Source: Rodentibacter pneumotropicus DSM 21403 (lineage in GTDB: Bacteria; Pseudomonadota; Gammaproteobacteria; Enterobacterales; Pasteurellaceae). From it: 64,000 nt of DNA. The notes below the pieces were generated by a model that was given only the letters and a program-made list of their open reading frames with translations, ran no database searches and was not told where the DNA came from. Where the stretch lies: the NCBI RefSeq assembly GCF_000379905.1, contig NZ_KB904040.1, positions 1-64,000 on the forward strand, in the 5' to 3' direction. Below are positions 40,432 to 51,392 of this stretch, piece by piece (positions within the stretch are counted from its first letter, which is position 1; every line of letters starts with the position of its first letter). A program made the position numbers and the translations under genes.

Positions 40432-42051
40432 TTATTTTTTACGGGAATGTAACCCTTTTTTCTCTAATCCACGGTAAATCAGTTGCTGCTGTACAATAGT
40501 GATTAGGTTAGACACTAACCAATATAATACCAAGCCTGACGGGAACCAGAGGAAAAAAAACATAAAGATTAGCGGCATAAAATTCATCACTTTTTGCTGC
40601 ATTGGATCAGCCACCGGTGTCGGAGACATTTTTTGCAGCAAATACATAGAAATCCCCATCAAAATCGGCAAAATGTAATATGGATCTTGCGCGGATAAAT
40701 CTTGAATCCAGCCGAAGAATGGTGCGTGACGAAGTTCAACAGCTTCCATAAATGTCCAATATAGTGCAATGAAAATCGGCATTTGCAGAAGAATCGGTAA
40801 ACAACCGCCCAACGGATTGACTTTTTCCTCTTTATAGAGTTTCATCATTTCTTGGCTCATACGCTGACGATCATCACCAAAACGCTCACGCATTTCTTGC
40901 ATTTTTGGTTGTAACATACGCATTTTTGCCATTGAGGTATATTGTGCTTTTGTGAGTGGATATAGAATCGCTTTAACAACAATAGTTACACAAATAATCG
41001 CCAGACCCCAGTTAGAAACAATTCCTTGGATGAAAGTGAGTAACCAAAACAACGGTTTCGCAATAAACCATGCCCAACCATAATCAACGGTTAAGTCTAA
41101 GTTATTTGCCACTTTTGCCATATCATTTTGAAGTTTAGGCCCAGTCCACAGTGAGCTGGAAATCGTTCCTTGCGCTCCCGCCGGAATTGTCACGATTGGC
41201 CCGCGATAACCAATTGAAGCCACATTATTTTTTGTATCAGTGAGAGTATAAAGTTGATTATCCACATCTTGATTCGGAATCCATGCAGAAACAAAGTAAT
41301 GTTGTAATACAGCAACCCAACCTGCTTTGGTATTGATAGAAAGATTCGCATCTTTCATATCAGAGAAACTGTATTTTTTATAATTGGTTTCTGATGAAGA
41401 ATAAGCACCACCGGTATAAGTTGGCATTGCTACATTGCCACTACTTTCCACTAATGTATGTTTTAATTGACCATAAGGCTCTACTTCAATAGTTTCACCG
41501 CTTTGATTATTGATTTTATAATCTACGCCAAGATCATAACTACCGCGTTTTAAAACAAAAACTTTTTGATAGGTTACCCCATCTTTTTCAAAAATTAATG
41601 GAACAGAAAGGAAATCTTGTCCTTCAGCTAATTTGAAATGATCACCTTCAATTTGATATTGTGCACGACCGGATTTGGTATCAATCCCATTTTTACCAAT
41701 CAAGCCACTTTGTGCGATATAAATATGTTCCGGAGAATCTTTTAGCAGCACAAATGGTGTTTTAGAATCTAACTCCGCATCATATTTTAAGAGTTCGGAA
41801 CTCACTACATCACCGCCTAGGGTATCTACTTTTAGACGTAAAACATCATTTTCAAGGGTGATAATACGACCTTTAACCGCTGAATCAGAGGCAATTTGTG
41901 TTGATGAAGAGGAACTTGCAGGTACATCTGAAGTAATTGAGGTTGTTTGTTCAGCTACTGGAGGTGGATTTTTATCCATTTGCCACTGCTGATAAACAAG
42001 GAAAGAAATAAACATTAGTGCTAACACTAACAGGCTACGTCTTGAGTCCAT
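40432..42051 (-). CDS. yidC: Membrane protein insertase YidC
   Basis: A 539-residue inner-membrane insertase. An N-terminal membrane helix is followed by a large periplasmic beta-domain (about 60-340), then five core helices with [10 protein letters not shown], the cytoplasmic [27 protein letters not shown] hairpin and the conserved [20 protein letters not shown]. The basic C-terminus contacts ribosomes. It overlaps yidD by one base. Confidence 0.97.
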   Translation of the reverse strand: MDSRRSLLVLALMFISFLVYQQWQMDKNPPPVAEQTTSITSDVPASSSSSTQIASDSAVKGRIITLENDVLRLKVDTLGGDVVSSELLKYDAELDSKTPFVLLKDSPEHIYIAQSGLIGKNGIDTKSGRAQYQIEGDHFKLAEGQDFLSVPLIFEKDGVTYQKVFVLKRGSYDLGVDYKINNQSGETIEVEPYGQLKHTLVESSGNVAMPTYTGGAYSSSETNYKKYSFSDMKDANLSINTKAGWVAVLQHYFVSAWIPNQDVDNQLYTLTDTKNNVASIGYRGPIVTIPAGAQGTISSSLWTGPKLQNDMAKVANNLDLTVDYGWAWFIAKPLFWLLTFIQGIVSNWGLAIICVTIVVKAILYPLTKAQYTSMAKMRMLQPKMQEMRERFGDDRQRMSQEMMKLYKEEKVNPLGGCLPILLQMPIFIALYWTFMEAVELRHAPFFGWIQDLSAQDPYYILPILMGISMYLLQKMSPTPVADPMQQKVMNFMPLIFMFFFLWFPSGLVLYWLVSNLITIVQQQLIYRGLEKKGLHSRKK

Positions 42052-42311
42052 TATTTTTTCTCATCGTTATTATTGGGTTTCGGCGGAACCGGATCGAATC
42101 CACCTTCGTTCAAGGGGTGACATTTTAATACACGTTTTAGTGTAAGCCAACCACCTTTTAACAATCCGTGTCTTTTTAACGCTTCAATGCCATAACACGA
42201 ACAAGTAGGAATAAATCGACAACGCGACCCGATCAAAGGACTGATCGTCATTTGATAAATTCGGATTAAACCAATTAAGATTTTTGAGCCAAACGAATGT
42301 GTCGCTGCCAT
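42051..42311 (-). CDS. yidD: Membrane protein insertion efficiency factor YidD
   Basis: An 86-residue membrane-associated protein with the family block [36 protein letters not shown] and three conserved cysteines. It overlaps rnpA by 37 bases, as is usual, and helps insertion of YidC substrates. Confidence 0.95.
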   Translation of the reverse strand: MAATHSFGSKILIGLIRIYQMTISPLIGSRCRFIPTCSCYGIEALKRHGLLKGGWLTLKRVLKCHPLNEGGFDPVPPKPNNNDEKK

Positions 42312-42634
42312 AATTTTTCCAGCGTTTGACGAAATGTAACATTATCAAGCTTAGCAATTCCAGCTTTTGCTACAAAAACAAAATCACAAGCAGGTAGCTG
42401 ATGTTGATATAAGCGAAAACTTTCACGCACTAAGCGCTTAATTCGATTGCGATCATGTGCGCGCTTCAAATGTTTCTTCGCGACAGTTAAACCTAAGCGG
42501 GGATGTTCAAGATTATTTTCTCGGGCGAGAATACTCAGTTCAGGCGTGCTAGCTCGAAACGGTTGTTCAAAGACATTTTTGAATTGAATGGGAGTCAACA
42601 AACGTAACTCCCTAGAAAAGTTTAGTTTAACCAC
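42275..42634 (-). CDS. rnpA: Ribonuclease P protein component
   Basis: The protein subunit of RNase P, 119 residues. The RNA-binding signature [13 protein letters not shown] is near residue 60, and [19 protein letters not shown] forms the N-terminal fold. It follows rpmH in the usual order. Confidence 0.96.
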   Translation of the reverse strand: MVKLNFSRELRLLTPIQFKNVFEQPFRASTPELSILARENNLEHPRLGLTVAKKHLKRAHDRNRIKRLVRESFRLYQHQLPACDFVFVAKAGIAKLDNVTFRQTLEKLWQRHIRLAQKS

Positions 42635-42646
42635 TAAGAATAGCGA

Positions 42647-42781
42647 TTATGCAGATAAACTTTTACGACCTTTAGCACGACGACGGGCTAAAACTTGACG
42701 GCCGTTTTTAGTTGCCATACGAGCACGAAAACCGTGAGTACGGCTGCGTTTTAATACAGAAGGTTGAAATGTACGTTTCAT
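42647..42781 (-). CDS. rpmH: 50S ribosomal protein L34
   Basis: A 44-residue, highly basic protein ([18 protein letters not shown]..., ending [12 protein letters not shown]). It is an almost invariant bacterial L34, first in rpmH-rnpA-yidD-yidC and divergent from dnaA. Confidence 0.97.
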
Positions 42782-43107
42782 TTTAATTTACCTAAATTTA
42801 AAATGTTTACTGTTTTGAATCCAAAACAAATAAGGGTTATAAAAAATAGGATGTAATTCTAATCATAAATCAGGTGTTCGTCAAACTAAGAAAGGGAATT
42901 TTTAAAAAACAATCTTACATCTTTTTAAAATCATCGCAATCACACATAATTCAAATAAAATATAAAGCCACCTTTTTAGTTTTTTCCCGTTTCTTGAGAA
43001 GATTTTTTGCCAGGATTATTGTAGAATCTCTAAAATTTTTGATTGTACTTATATCATATCTCCAATTTTATTAAATAAGTGGAAAGCAGCATTAAGGATA
43101 GTTTATC
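42782..43107. other. rpmH-dnaA divergent intergenic region
   Basis: A 326-base AT-rich region between divergent rpmH and dnaA, expected to hold both promoters. I see no TTATCCACA-type DnaA boxes and no 13-mer repeats, so it does not look like an origin. A 66-codon frame at 42874-43074 is low in complexity and unsupported. Confidence 0.6.
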
Positions 43108-44472
43108 GTGAGTCTCTCTAATCTTTGGCAAGATTGCCTTTCTCAATTACAAGATCAAGTTTCCGCTACTGATTTAAGCACTTGGCTTCGCCCATTGCAA
43201 GCTGATACGGTCTCTCAAGATAAAATCGTACTTTATGCTTCAAATATGTTTGTAAAAGGTTGGGTTGAAACCCATTACCTCAAACAAATTCATCAAATTT
43301 GCCAAGCACTTTCACAAAATCCAAATTTACAAATTATCCTTAAGGAAGGGGTAAAACCTACGCCCAAAGCTATTGTTAAACCTACGTTGCAATCGGCAGA
43401 AAGTGTGGGCAATTCCGATGATAAATCTGAAACGGAAAAAGCTCTGAAATTCGACTCACATCTAAATACCAAGCATGTATTTGAAAACTTTGTCGAAGGT
43501 AAATCAAACCAATTAGCCCGCGCAGTCGGACAAAAATTGGCACAAGCCCCTGGCGAAGCTACCGCAAATCCGTTTTTTTTGTATGGAGGAACTGGGCTAG
43601 GAAAAACCCATTTATTACACGCTATTGGTAACGGTATCTTGGCAAATAAACCCAATGCACGTGTACTTTATATTCACGCCAATAATTTCATGCAGCATAT
43701 GGTAAAAGCCATGCGAGATAATAATATGGATCAATTCAAAAAATTCTATCGTTCCTTAGATGCGCTGTTAGTGGATGATATTCAATTCTTTGCAGAGAAA
43801 GAAAAAACTCAAGAGGAATTTTTCCATATTTTCAATAACTTATTTGAAACCGGTCGCCAAATCATTTTAACCTCTGACCGCTATCCTAAAGAAATTGAAA
43901 GAATTGAAGAGCGCTTAAAATCCCGTTTTGGTTGGGGATTAACCACCGCCATTGAGCCACCTGACTTAGAAACCCGTGTGGCGATATTATTGAAAAAAGC
44001 GGAAGAGCATCAAATGCATCTACCGGAAGAAGTGGCGTTTTTTATCGCTCAACGTTTACGCACGAATGTACGCGAACTGGAAGGCGCTCTCAATCGAGTG
44101 AAAGCAATGCAAGATTTTAAAGGCGGTGAGATTAATATTGATTTTGTCCGTGACACCCTAAAAGATATCCTTGCTTTACAAGAGCGTTTGGTAACCATTG
44201 ATAACATTCAGAAAACAGTGGCTGAATACTATCGAATTAAAGTATCGGATTTAAAATCCAAAAGCCGTCAGCGCTCGGTAACACGTCCCCGCCAAATCGC
44301 CATGGCATTGGCAAAAGAATTAACCAACCGTAGTTTGCCGGAAATCGGTCGGGCCTTTGAACGGGATCATACCACCGTACTGAACGCTTGCCGTGAAGTG
44401 CCGAAATTTCGTGAAAAAGATAACAGTATTCAAGAAGATTGGGCGAATTTAATTCGTACCTTATCTGCATAA
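43108..44472 (+). CDS. dnaA: Chromosomal replication initiator DnaA
   Basis: Binds DnaA boxes and melts oriC. The GTG start ([19 protein letters not shown]) is preceded by AAGGA. It has an AAA+ core with Walker [13 protein letters not shown] and Walker [11 protein letters not shown], and the C-terminal signature [13 protein letters not shown]. It is 454 residues, with the usual four domains and a variable linker near 85-110. Confidence 0.98.
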   Translation: MSLSNLWQDCLSQLQDQVSATDLSTWLRPLQADTVSQDKIVLYASNMFVKGWVETHYLKQIHQICQALSQNPNLQIILKEGVKPTPKAIVKPTLQSAESVGNSDDKSETEKALKFDSHLNTKHVFENFVEGKSNQLARAVGQKLAQAPGEATANPFFLYGGTGLGKTHLLHAIGNGILANKPNARVLYIHANNFMQHMVKAMRDNNMDQFKKFYRSLDALLVDDIQFFAEKEKTQEEFFHIFNNLFETGRQIILTSDRYPKEIERIEERLKSRFGWGLTTAIEPPDLETRVAILLKKAEEHQMHLPEEVAFFIAQRLRTNVRELEGALNRVKAMQDFKGGEINIDFVRDTLKDILALQERLVTIDNIQKTVAEYYRIKVSDLKSKSRQRSVTRPRQIAMALAKELTNRSLPEIGRAFERDHTTVLNACREVPKFREKDNSIQEDWANLIRTLSA

Positions 44473-44481
44473 GGAGCAACC

Positions 44482-45582
44482 ATGCAATTTAGTATTTCTA
44501 GAGAAAATCTCTTAAAACCGTTACAACAAGTTTGTGGTGTATTAAGCAGTCGTCCAAATATTCCTGTATTGAATAATGTATTACTACAAATTGAAAATAA
44601 CCGTTTAACCATTACCGGAACTGATTTAGAAGTAGAGCTTTCAACTCAAACTCAGCTTTCTTCTTCCACAACAAATGGCAACTTTACCATTCCGGCAAAA
44701 AAATTCTTAGATATTTGCCGCACTTTATCGGATGAATTTGAAATTACCGTCACCTTTGAAGAAGAACGGGCCATAGTACAATCGGGAAGAAGTAAATTTA
44801 ACCTTGCTACCCTACCGGCGGAAGAATATCCAAATCTAACGGATTGGCAGTCCGAAGTAGATTTTGCCTTACCGCAAAATACCTTACGTCGCTTAATTGA
44901 AGCCACTCAATTTTCTATGGCGAACCAAGATGCACGCTATTTTTTAAATGGTATGAAATTTGAAACGGAAGGTAACTTACTCCGTACCGTTGCAACGGAC
45001 GGACACCGGCTGGCAGTTTGCACAATTGCTCTTGAGCAGGAATTACAAAATCATGCGGTCATTTTGCCACGCAAAGGGGTGCTGGAATTAAATCGTCTAT
45101 TGGAAAGCAGTGAAGAACCTGCCCGTTTACAAATTGGCACAAATAATCTTCGCATTCATCTCAATCATATTACCTTTACATCGAAATTGATTGATGGGCG
45201 TTTCCCCGACTACCGTCGTGTATTACCACGCAATGCCGATAAAATTGTAGAAGGTAACTGGGAAGCCTTAAAACAAGCTTTTGTTCGTGCCTCTATTCTT
45301 TCCAATGAACGTGTACGTAGCGTACGTTTAAATTTAAGTGAAAACCAACTTAAAATCACCGCATCCAACCCTGAACACGAAGTGGCGGAAGAAATTGTTG
45401 ATGTAATGTATTCCGGCGAAGAATTGGAAGTCGGTTTCAATGTTACTTACATTTTAGACGTACTTAACGCCCTCAAATGCCAACAAGTTCGTATTCGATT
45501 AACCGATGCGTCCTCTAGCTGCTTAATTGAAAACTGTGAAGATAACAGCAGCGAATATGTGATTATGCCAATGCGTCTATAA
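44482..45582 (+). CDS. dnaN: DNA polymerase III beta sliding clamp
   Basis: The ring-shaped processivity factor, 366 residues in three equivalent domains. It starts MQFSISRENLLKPLQQVCGVLSSRPNIPVL and ends YVIMPMRL, as in close relatives. It lies 9 bases after dnaA with an AAGGAG ribosome site. Confidence 0.98.
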   Translation: MQFSISRENLLKPLQQVCGVLSSRPNIPVLNNVLLQIENNRLTITGTDLEVELSTQTQLSSSTTNGNFTIPAKKFLDICRTLSDEFEITVTFEEERAIVQSGRSKFNLATLPAEEYPNLTDWQSEVDFALPQNTLRRLIEATQFSMANQDARYFLNGMKFETEGNLLRTVATDGHRLAVCTIALEQELQNHAVILPRKGVLELNRLLESSEEPARLQIGTNNLRIHLNHITFTSKLIDGRFPDYRRVLPRNADKIVEGNWEALKQAFVRASILSNERVRSVRLNLSENQLKITASNPEHEVAEEIVDVMYSGEELEVGFNVTYILDVLNALKCQQVRIRLTDASSSCLIENCEDNSSEYVIMPMRL

Positions 45583-45583
45583 G

Positions 45584-46678
45584 ATGGCAATTTCCCGTTT
45601 ATTGATTGAAAAATTTAGAAATTTAAATGCCGTAGATCTTGAATTAGATCGCGGCTTTAACTTTTTGATCGGCAATAACGGGAGTGGGAAAACCAGCCTG
45701 TTAGAGGCAATTTTCTATTTGGGGCACGGGCGCTCCTTTAAAAGCGCGGTCACAAATCGCATCATTTCTTATGACGAACCACATTTTACTTTATTTGGGA
45801 ATATTCAAGAAAAGCAACATCATTGGTCAATAGGATTGCAAAAACTTCGCCAAGGCAACACCCTTGTTAAAATCAACGGTGAAGACGGAAACAAAATTTC
45901 CGACCTCGCCCACCTCCTCCCCATGCAACTTATCACCCCGGAAGGCTTAACTTTACTCAATGGCGGACCAAGCTATCGACGAGCATTTTTAGATTGGGGC
46001 TTATTCCATCATCACACTCATTTTCATTCTGCTTGGCGCAACCTAAATCGCCTATTAAAACAACGCAATGCTGCACTCGGTCAGCATCAACCTTACTCCG
46101 CAATAAAAATTTGGGATATTGAGTTATCAAAGCTTGCTCACAATGTTAGTGACTGGCGCGCAGAATATGCGGCAGCTTTACGCACAGATATTGAAAAAAC
46201 CTGCCAACTTTTTTTACCGGAATTAGACATTAGCGTCAGTTTCCATCAAGGTTGGGATAAAGATACTGAATATAGCGATTTACTGGAACAAAATTTTGAT
46301 CGTGATAAAGCCCTTGGTTATACTTTTTCCGGTCCGCAAAAAGCAGATTTTCGTTTCAAAGCGTATGGATTGCCCGTCGAAGATGTGCTTTCTCGCGGAC
46401 AATTAAAATTACTGATGTGTGCCTTACGCCTCGCCCAAGGGGAACATTTAATGAAAGAAAAACAACGTCATTGTATTTTCCTAGTTGATGATTTCGCTTC
46501 GGAATTAGATCCATTTAAACGTGAATTACTCGCCGAACGTTTACAACAAAGCGGATCACAAGTATTTGTGACGGCAATTACACAGAAACAGCTAAAAGAA
46601 ATGAAAGCTGAAACAGGAAGATTATTTGAAGTAGAAAATGGTGCTATTTCGCCACTTGAAAAACAAATTAATTGGTAA
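45584..46678 (+). CDS. recF: DNA replication and repair protein RecF
   Basis: An SMC-like ATPase that loads RecA at gaps with RecOR. Walker A is IGNNGSGKTSLLEA. The signature region SRGQLKLLMCALRLAQ and Walker B CIFLVDDFASELD are near the C-terminus. It is 364 residues and starts one base after dnaN. gyrB, often next, is absent. Confidence 0.96.
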   Translation: MAISRLLIEKFRNLNAVDLELDRGFNFLIGNNGSGKTSLLEAIFYLGHGRSFKSAVTNRIISYDEPHFTLFGNIQEKQHHWSIGLQKLRQGNTLVKINGEDGNKISDLAHLLPMQLITPEGLTLLNGGPSYRRAFLDWGLFHHHTHFHSAWRNLNRLLKQRNAALGQHQPYSAIKIWDIELSKLAHNVSDWRAEYAAALRTDIEKTCQLFLPELDISVSFHQGWDKDTEYSDLLEQNFDRDKALGYTFSGPQKADFRFKAYGLPVEDVLSRGQLKLLMCALRLAQGEHLMKEKQRHCIFLVDDFASELDPFKRELLAERLQQSGSQVFVTAITQKQLKEMKAETGRLFEVENGAISPLEKQINW

Positions 46679-46761
46679 TCTAGGAATACCTAAAAATTAA
46701 TAATGAAATCACTCATCCCCCCAAAAGTTAAGTAAAAATGAAAGAATTTAACTTAAAAAAA

Positions 46762-46787
46762 TAGCCCGCAAATGCGGGCATTTTTTT
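46762..46787. terminator. Bidirectional terminator between recF and iscX
   Basis: AGCCCGCA and TGCGGGC form a compact hairpin flanked by AAAAAA and TTTTTTT. It serves recF from the left and the isc operon from the right. Confidence 0.88.
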
Positions 46788-46980
46788 ACTCAAACTCATC
46801 CAGCCACTTCAATAAAATAGCTTCAAGAATCGCCTCGTTAGATTTTTGTGGATCATCATCAAAACCTTCTAATTCACAAATCCACTGATGTAAATCCGTA
46901 AAACGTACAGTTTTGGGATCAAGCTCAGGGTTGCGATCATACAATTCTTCCGCAATAAGTTGTGAATCCGTCCATTTCAT
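46786..46980 (-). CDS. iscX: IscX (YfhJ) iron-sulphur assembly protein
   Basis: A small acidic IscS-binding protein and candidate iron donor or regulator. It is 64 residues with the family pattern [31 protein letters not shown]. It is the last gene of the isc operon and overlaps fdx by one base. Confidence 0.95.
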   Translation of the reverse strand: MKWTDSQLIAEELYDRNPELDPKTVRFTDLHQWICELEGFDDDPQKSNEAILEAILLKWLDEFE

Positions 46981-47321
46981 TAGTGCGCCGCCTCATTTGC
47001 ATGATTAAGATTATATTTTGGGATTTCCACTACTAAATCATCATTCCCCACCACACACTGGCAAGAAAGACGGCTATCCATTTCCAATCCCCAGGCTTTA
47101 TCCAGCATATCTTCTTCTTGATCGCTGGTTTCATTTAAAGAATCAAATCCTTCACGAACAATCACATGACAGGTCGTGCAAGCGCAAGAACCGTCACAAG
47201 CATGATGAATCTCTACCCCGGCATTGTGAGCCACTTCTAATAAGTTATCACCGGCAGCCGTATCCACGACCATACCTTCCGGACAAAATTCTTCATTTGG
47301 TAAAAAAATTACTTTCGGCAT
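46980..47321 (-). CDS. fdx: [2Fe-2S] ferredoxin of the Isc system
   Basis: An adrenodoxin-type ferredoxin supplying electrons for cluster assembly. It is 113 residues. Cluster ligands are visible as [10 protein letters not shown] near residues 42-51 and C-Q-C in SRLSCQCVV near 86. The C-terminal His-containing tail is typical. Confidence 0.96.
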   Translation of the reverse strand: MPKVIFLPNEEFCPEGMVVDTAAGDNLLEVAHNAGVEIHHACDGSCACTTCHVIVREGFDSLNETSDQEEDMLDKAWGLEMDSRLSCQCVVGNDDLVVEIPKYNLNHANEAAH

Positions 47322-47407
47322 AATACTTTCCTCAAATCACAATGATTAAAAAACAGCTTATGTTAAATAATAGGTTAAAACTCACCTCAATTTAACCGCA
47401 CTTTTAT

Positions 47408-49267
47408 TTACAGTTTTTCCATATCCGATACATTCTTACCGGTTAAGGCACGATTAATACTGGCATTCATTCGCCTTGAGGCAAATTCTTGCGTTGCGGC
47501 ATCTAAGGCTTTAATGCCTTGTGTGATGGCATGACGATCGGTTCCTTGCTTCAGCGACATCAATTGTTTCAATACTTCTTCAATATGATGAAATTCTTCA
47601 ATACTGAGCAATTCTGAGCCATCTGCCTGTAACGCTACAATCACACTTTCAATTACACGATCTGCTTCTACACGCTGCTCTGCCAGCTCACGGGCCTGCA
47701 AATCTTCTTGAGCATGGTCAAAGGAGGATTTGATCATGGCTGTCACCTCTTCATCCGTTAAACCATAAGAAGGTTTAATTTGAATAGATGCTTGTACTTT
47801 AGTGGACTTTTCCATCGCGGTGACACTTAATAAACCGTCTGCGTCCACTTGATAAGTCACACGAATATGCGCTGCACCGGCAGCCATTGGCGGAATGCCA
47901 CGCAAGGTGAAGCGTCCAAGTGAACGGCAATCCTCCACCAATTCACGTTCACCTTGCACAACATGTACCGTCATTGCCGTTTGACCGTCTTTAAAGGTGG
48001 TAAATTCTTGTGCTCGGGCAACAGGAATGGTGGTATTGCGTGGAATAATTTTTTCTACCAATCCCCCCATGGTTTCAATACCAAGTGAAAGTGGCACTAC
48101 ATCAAGTAGCAACATATTCGCATCGGTTTTATTACCGACTAAAATATCCGCTTGAACCGCCGCGCCGAGTGCAACCACTTTATCTGGATCAATTGAGGTT
48201 AATGGTGTTTTACCAAAAAACTCTCCGACTTGCTCACGAACATAAGGCACACGTGTTGAACCACCCACCATCACCACTTCTTGGACTTCATCCGCATCGA
48301 CATTGGCATCTTTTAATGCTCGGCGACAAGCGAGTAAAGAGCGTTTTACAAGTGGATGAATTAATTCATTAAATTGATCACGTGTCATTGTAATGGAAAA
48401 ATCTTGCCAAGAAATGACCGCACTTTCCGCCTGACTCAAGGCAATTTTCGCTTGACCGGCAAGGGTTAACAGCTCTCGTTGTTGATTGACATTTTGTGGT
48501 TGGAACTGCGTTTGTGTTATGACCCAATCAGCGATGCAATGGTCAAAGTCATCGCCCCCCAATGCCGTATCTCCACCGGTTGCCAATACCTCAAACACGC
48601 CTTTAGACAAACGCAGGATGGAAATATCAAAGGTTCCCCCACCTAAATCATAAACAGCAATAATCCCTTCTTGACCACTATCCAAACCGTACGCCACCGC
48701 GGCAGCTGTGGGTTCATTCAATAAGCGTAATACGTTCAAACCCGCCAAACGTGCCGCATCTTTCGTGCTTTGACGTTGGGCATCATCAAAATAGGCAGGG
48801 ACAGTAATCACAACGCCTGACAGATCTGCCCCAAGACGTTGTTCCGCGATATGATTCAAATGTGCCAAAATATCGGCGGACACTTCCACAGGGCTTTTTT
48901 TCCCTTGGTTTGTGAGGATCAACGGCAAGCCATTTTCACTCGCCACAAAATCATAGGGCATCGTTGGATAACGAGATTGTACATCGGCCAAACTCCGACC
49001 GATTAAGCGTTTGGCAGAAATTACCGTATTTTTAGGATCACTTGCCGCTTGAGCAAAGGCTTCTACCCCCACTTTTTTTTCGTTTTTTCCATAATGCACC
49101 ACGGAAGGAACGAGGCTACGCTCCTGCTCATCATTTAAAATCACGGCTTGACCGCTTCTAACCGAAGCAATCAAGGAATTGGTTGTCCCTAAATCAATCC
49201 CTACCGCTAAACGATGCTGATGAGGCGCTGCGGTCTGTCCGGGTTCTGAAATCTGTAATAATGCCAT
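47408..49267 (-). CDS. hscA: Fe-S assembly chaperone HscA
   Basis: A specialised Hsp70 that drives cluster release from IscU with HscB. It is 619 residues. Phosphate-binding motifs [14 protein letters not shown] and [15 protein letters not shown], the linker [13 protein letters not shown], and a substrate-binding domain are visible. HscA identity follows from operon context and length. Confidence 0.96.
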   Translation of the reverse strand: MALLQISEPGQTAAPHQHRLAVGIDLGTTNSLIASVRSGQAVILNDEQERSLVPSVVHYGKNEKKVGVEAFAQAASDPKNTVISAKRLIGRSLADVQSRYPTMPYDFVASENGLPLILTNQGKKSPVEVSADILAHLNHIAEQRLGADLSGVVITVPAYFDDAQRQSTKDAARLAGLNVLRLLNEPTAAAVAYGLDSGQEGIIAVYDLGGGTFDISILRLSKGVFEVLATGGDTALGGDDFDHCIADWVITQTQFQPQNVNQQRELLTLAGQAKIALSQAESAVISWQDFSITMTRDQFNELIHPLVKRSLLACRRALKDANVDADEVQEVVMVGGSTRVPYVREQVGEFFGKTPLTSIDPDKVVALGAAVQADILVGNKTDANMLLLDVVPLSLGIETMGGLVEKIIPRNTTIPVARAQEFTTFKDGQTAMTVHVVQGERELVEDCRSLGRFTLRGIPPMAAGAAHIRVTYQVDADGLLSVTAMEKSTKVQASIQIKPSYGLTDEEVTAMIKSSFDHAQEDLQARELAEQRVEADRVIESVIVALQADGSELLSIEEFHHIEEVLKQLMSLKQGTDRHAITQGIKALDAATQEFASRRMNASINRALTGKNVSDMEKL

Positions 49268-49293
49268 AATATTTCTTTTTCTATTTCAATAAG

Positions 49294-49983
49294 TTACACC
49301 ACAGAATAAGCCATTTCAAATTTATCTTTTTCAACGAAACAGGCATTATAATGGGTTTCAATATTCACTTCACGTTTTTGGCGTTGATCTATTGCCATGG
49401 CTTTATCTTCATTTAAATCCGGGGTGAATACAATCACTTGGTTACCATCAAGTTGTTTCACTTCTTCTTGCCAATTTTGCCAAAATAAGCCTTGATAGAA
49501 GGCTTCCAGATCGCCATTTAACGCCCAAGCTAAAAATTCGGTATAAGTAAAATTCAAATTATGCCAAACTAAATCCTTTGGTGAAAAATAGTAGATTTTA
49601 CCGAGATTTTCCCCTAAAGAACCGCCATTTAACGCAAAATAGCCTCCAATCACATCATCCGCCACCAATAAATATTGAGGTTTTTCCCCTGATTCCTTGA
49701 AAGATTTACTAAAATTCCAATCCATCAGTCCTCGTGGTAATTGAAAACTACCTGAGCCTAAAATACGTAACCAACCATAATGAATGAGAATACCACCGGT
49801 TTCATAAATCACCGCCCCCATAGGGGATGAAGTGGGCATTTGCATAGTAAACAATTCACGTTCGGCACTGGGTTGATCTTTCTTAATCACTAGACAATGA
49901 TTGCGAGCCTGTTCAATCCATTTTAAAAGTGTAGGCCAAGCAGAAGCTTCTGGGGAAATCAATTGTTCGAGAGTTTGCATCAT
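49294..49983 (-). CDS. DUF2625-family protein inside the isc operon
   Basis: A 229-residue soluble protein with the family pattern GGILIHYGWLRILGSGSFQLPRGLMDWN near residues 64-91 and LVADDVIGGYFALNGG near 106. Function is unknown. It lies between hscB and hscA, an arrangement also known from H. influenzae, which suggests it is co-expressed with Fe-S assembly, but no cysteine motif points to a direct role. Confidence 0.8.
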   Translation of the reverse strand: MMQTLEQLISPEASAWPTLLKWIEQARNHCLVIKKDQPSAERELFTMQMPTSSPMGAVIYETGGILIHYGWLRILGSGSFQLPRGLMDWNFSKSFKESGEKPQYLLVADDVIGGYFALNGGSLGENLGKIYYFSPKDLVWHNLNFTYTEFLAWALNGDLEAFYQGLFWQNWQEEVKQLDGNQVIVFTPDLNEDKAMAIDQRQKREVNIETHYNACFVEKDKFEMAYSVV

Positions 49984-50027
49984 AGAGTTACATCATTAAA
50001 AGTGCGTTCAATTCTCAGCGCGCTTTA

Positions 50028-50546
50028 TCATTCAAAAAAGCGTTCTTCCACACGCTCAATTTCTTCTGTGAGTTTGCGTGTAAAGCGTAATTTATCACAA
50101 AGTTGTGTAGTTTGATCCCATTGTTGGGCTTGGATACTATGAGAAAGTGCGGTCAATAATTGCTGTGTTTCTTGACGGATTTCGGCTGCCAGTGCATCTA
50201 ATGCTTGTTCATCTTTTTGGCTTTCTACATTTTCCAATTGCTCACGCCATTGTAACTGCTGCATTAAAAACGCCACATCTTGCGTGCTTTTTTGTTCAAT
50301 ATCTTGCTGTTCACACAGGTGAAGTGCAACAATCGCTTCCGCACGAAGAATCGGATCTTTTAACGTTTTTAAGGCATCATTCACTTCCGTTGATTTTTGC
50401 ATCGCTATTCTCTGCTCTGTGGCACTTGCGGCAACGAAATTATCAGGATGCAAGGCTTTTTGTAATTCCAAATAACGTGCATTTAACGCTTTCGTATCGA
50501 GTTGGAAATCAACGGGTAAATCAAAAATTTCAAAGGGATTTAACAT
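50028..50546 (-). CDS. hscB: Fe-S assembly co-chaperone HscB
   Basis: A J-domain protein that delivers IscU to HscA. It is 172 residues. The HPD motif lies in KALHPDNF near residue 35, and the C-terminal three-helix IscU-binding domain follows. Confidence 0.95.
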   Translation of the reverse strand: MLNPFEIFDLPVDFQLDTKALNARYLELQKALHPDNFVAASATEQRIAMQKSTEVNDALKTLKDPILRAEAIVALHLCEQQDIEQKSTQDVAFLMQQLQWREQLENVESQKDEQALDALAAEIRQETQQLLTALSHSIQAQQWDQTTQLCDKLRFTRKLTEEIERVEERFFE

Positions 50547-50563
50547 TATCTTTCAACTCAACA

Positions 50564-50887
50564 TTAAACATGGAAACTTTCACCACAACCACAGGATTCT
50601 TTCACATTCGGGTTGTTATATTTAAAGCCTTCGTTCAAACCTTCTTTGACATAATCCAATTCAATGCCGTTGAGATAAAGCAAACTTTTCGGATCCACAA
50701 TCACGTTCACCCCATGTTGTTCAAAAACGAGATCTTCCTCATTTAATACATCGACAAATTCCAATACGTACGCTAAACCTGAACATCCTGATGTCTTCAC
50801 ACCCAGACGCAAACCGATACCTTTTCCGCGATTATCCAAAAAAGCTTTTACGCGTTGAGCGGCTTTTTCTGTTAATGTAATACTCAT
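50564..50887 (-). CDS. iscA: Iron-sulphur cluster carrier IscA
   Basis: An A-type carrier of 107 residues. The three ligand cysteines occur in [11 protein letters not shown] and the C-terminal SCGCGESF. An inverted uptake-signal hairpin separates it from iscU. Confidence 0.96.
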   Translation of the reverse strand: MSITLTEKAAQRVKAFLDNRGKGIGLRLGVKTSGCSGLAYVLEFVDVLNEEDLVFEQHGVNVIVDPKSLLYLNGIELDYVKEGLNEGFKYNNPNVKESCGCGESFHV

Positions 50888-50907
50888 TCTTCCCCCAAGA
50901 GATCAGT

Positions 50908-50938
50908 AAAAGTGCGGTCAAAAACAACCGCACTTTTT
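50908..50938. terminator. Inverted uptake-signal pair between iscU and iscA
   Basis: AAAAGTGCGGT and ACCGCACTTTT form a perfect 11-bp stem. On the minus strand the second arm is followed by TACTGATC, so termination within the operon would be partial. It may reduce expression of iscA and downstream genes. Confidence 0.75.
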
Positions 50939-50941
50939 TAT

Positions 50942-51325
50942 TTATTCACCTTGCTTTGATTTATAATCGGCAATTGCCGCTTTTATCGCATCTTCAGCTA
51001 AAATCGAACAGTGAACCTTTACTGGTGGCAATTCTAATTCTTCCGCAATTTGGCTGTTTTTAATTGCCCCTGCTTCCTCTAAAGATTTACCTTTAACCCA
51101 CTCGGTAATCAATGAGCTTGATGCAATGGCAGAACCACAACCGTAGGTTTTAAATTTTGCATCTTCGATAATGCCGTTATCATTGACTTTAATTTGTAAC
51201 TGCATCACGTCACCACAAGCCGGTGCCCCCACCATTCCAGTACCAACAGAACTGTCTTTTTTATCCATTGATCCCACATTACGTGGATTTTCATAATGGT
51301 CGATTACTTTTTCGCTATAAGCCAT
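50942..51325 (-). CDS. iscU: Iron-sulphur scaffold IscU
   Basis: Assembles [2Fe-2S] clusters using sulphur from IscS. It is 127 residues. The ligands are visible: GAPACGDVM (Cys37), YGCGSAIASSS (Cys63), and the HscA-recognised LPPVK followed by HCSILAEDAI (Cys106). Confidence 0.98.
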   Translation of the reverse strand: MAYSEKVIDHYENPRNVGSMDKKDSSVGTGMVGAPACGDVMQLQIKVNDNGIIEDAKFKTYGCGSAIASSSLITEWVKGKSLEEAGAIKNSQIAEELELPPVKVHCSILAEDAIKAAIADYKSKQGE

Positions 51326-51392
51326 TTTAACTTTCCTTTTCTAAATTCTGATAAAAAACCGCCCTTCATCTATTTCAGACGGTAATGAGATA

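Noticed and set aside
42874-43074. 66-codon plus-strand frame between rpmH and dnaA
   Set aside because: Low-complexity Lys/Phe/Ile-rich translation from AT-rich promoter DNA, with no family features.
43293-43655. 120-codon minus-strand frame within dnaA
   Set aside because: It lies wholly inside a strongly conserved gene and shows no domain of its own.
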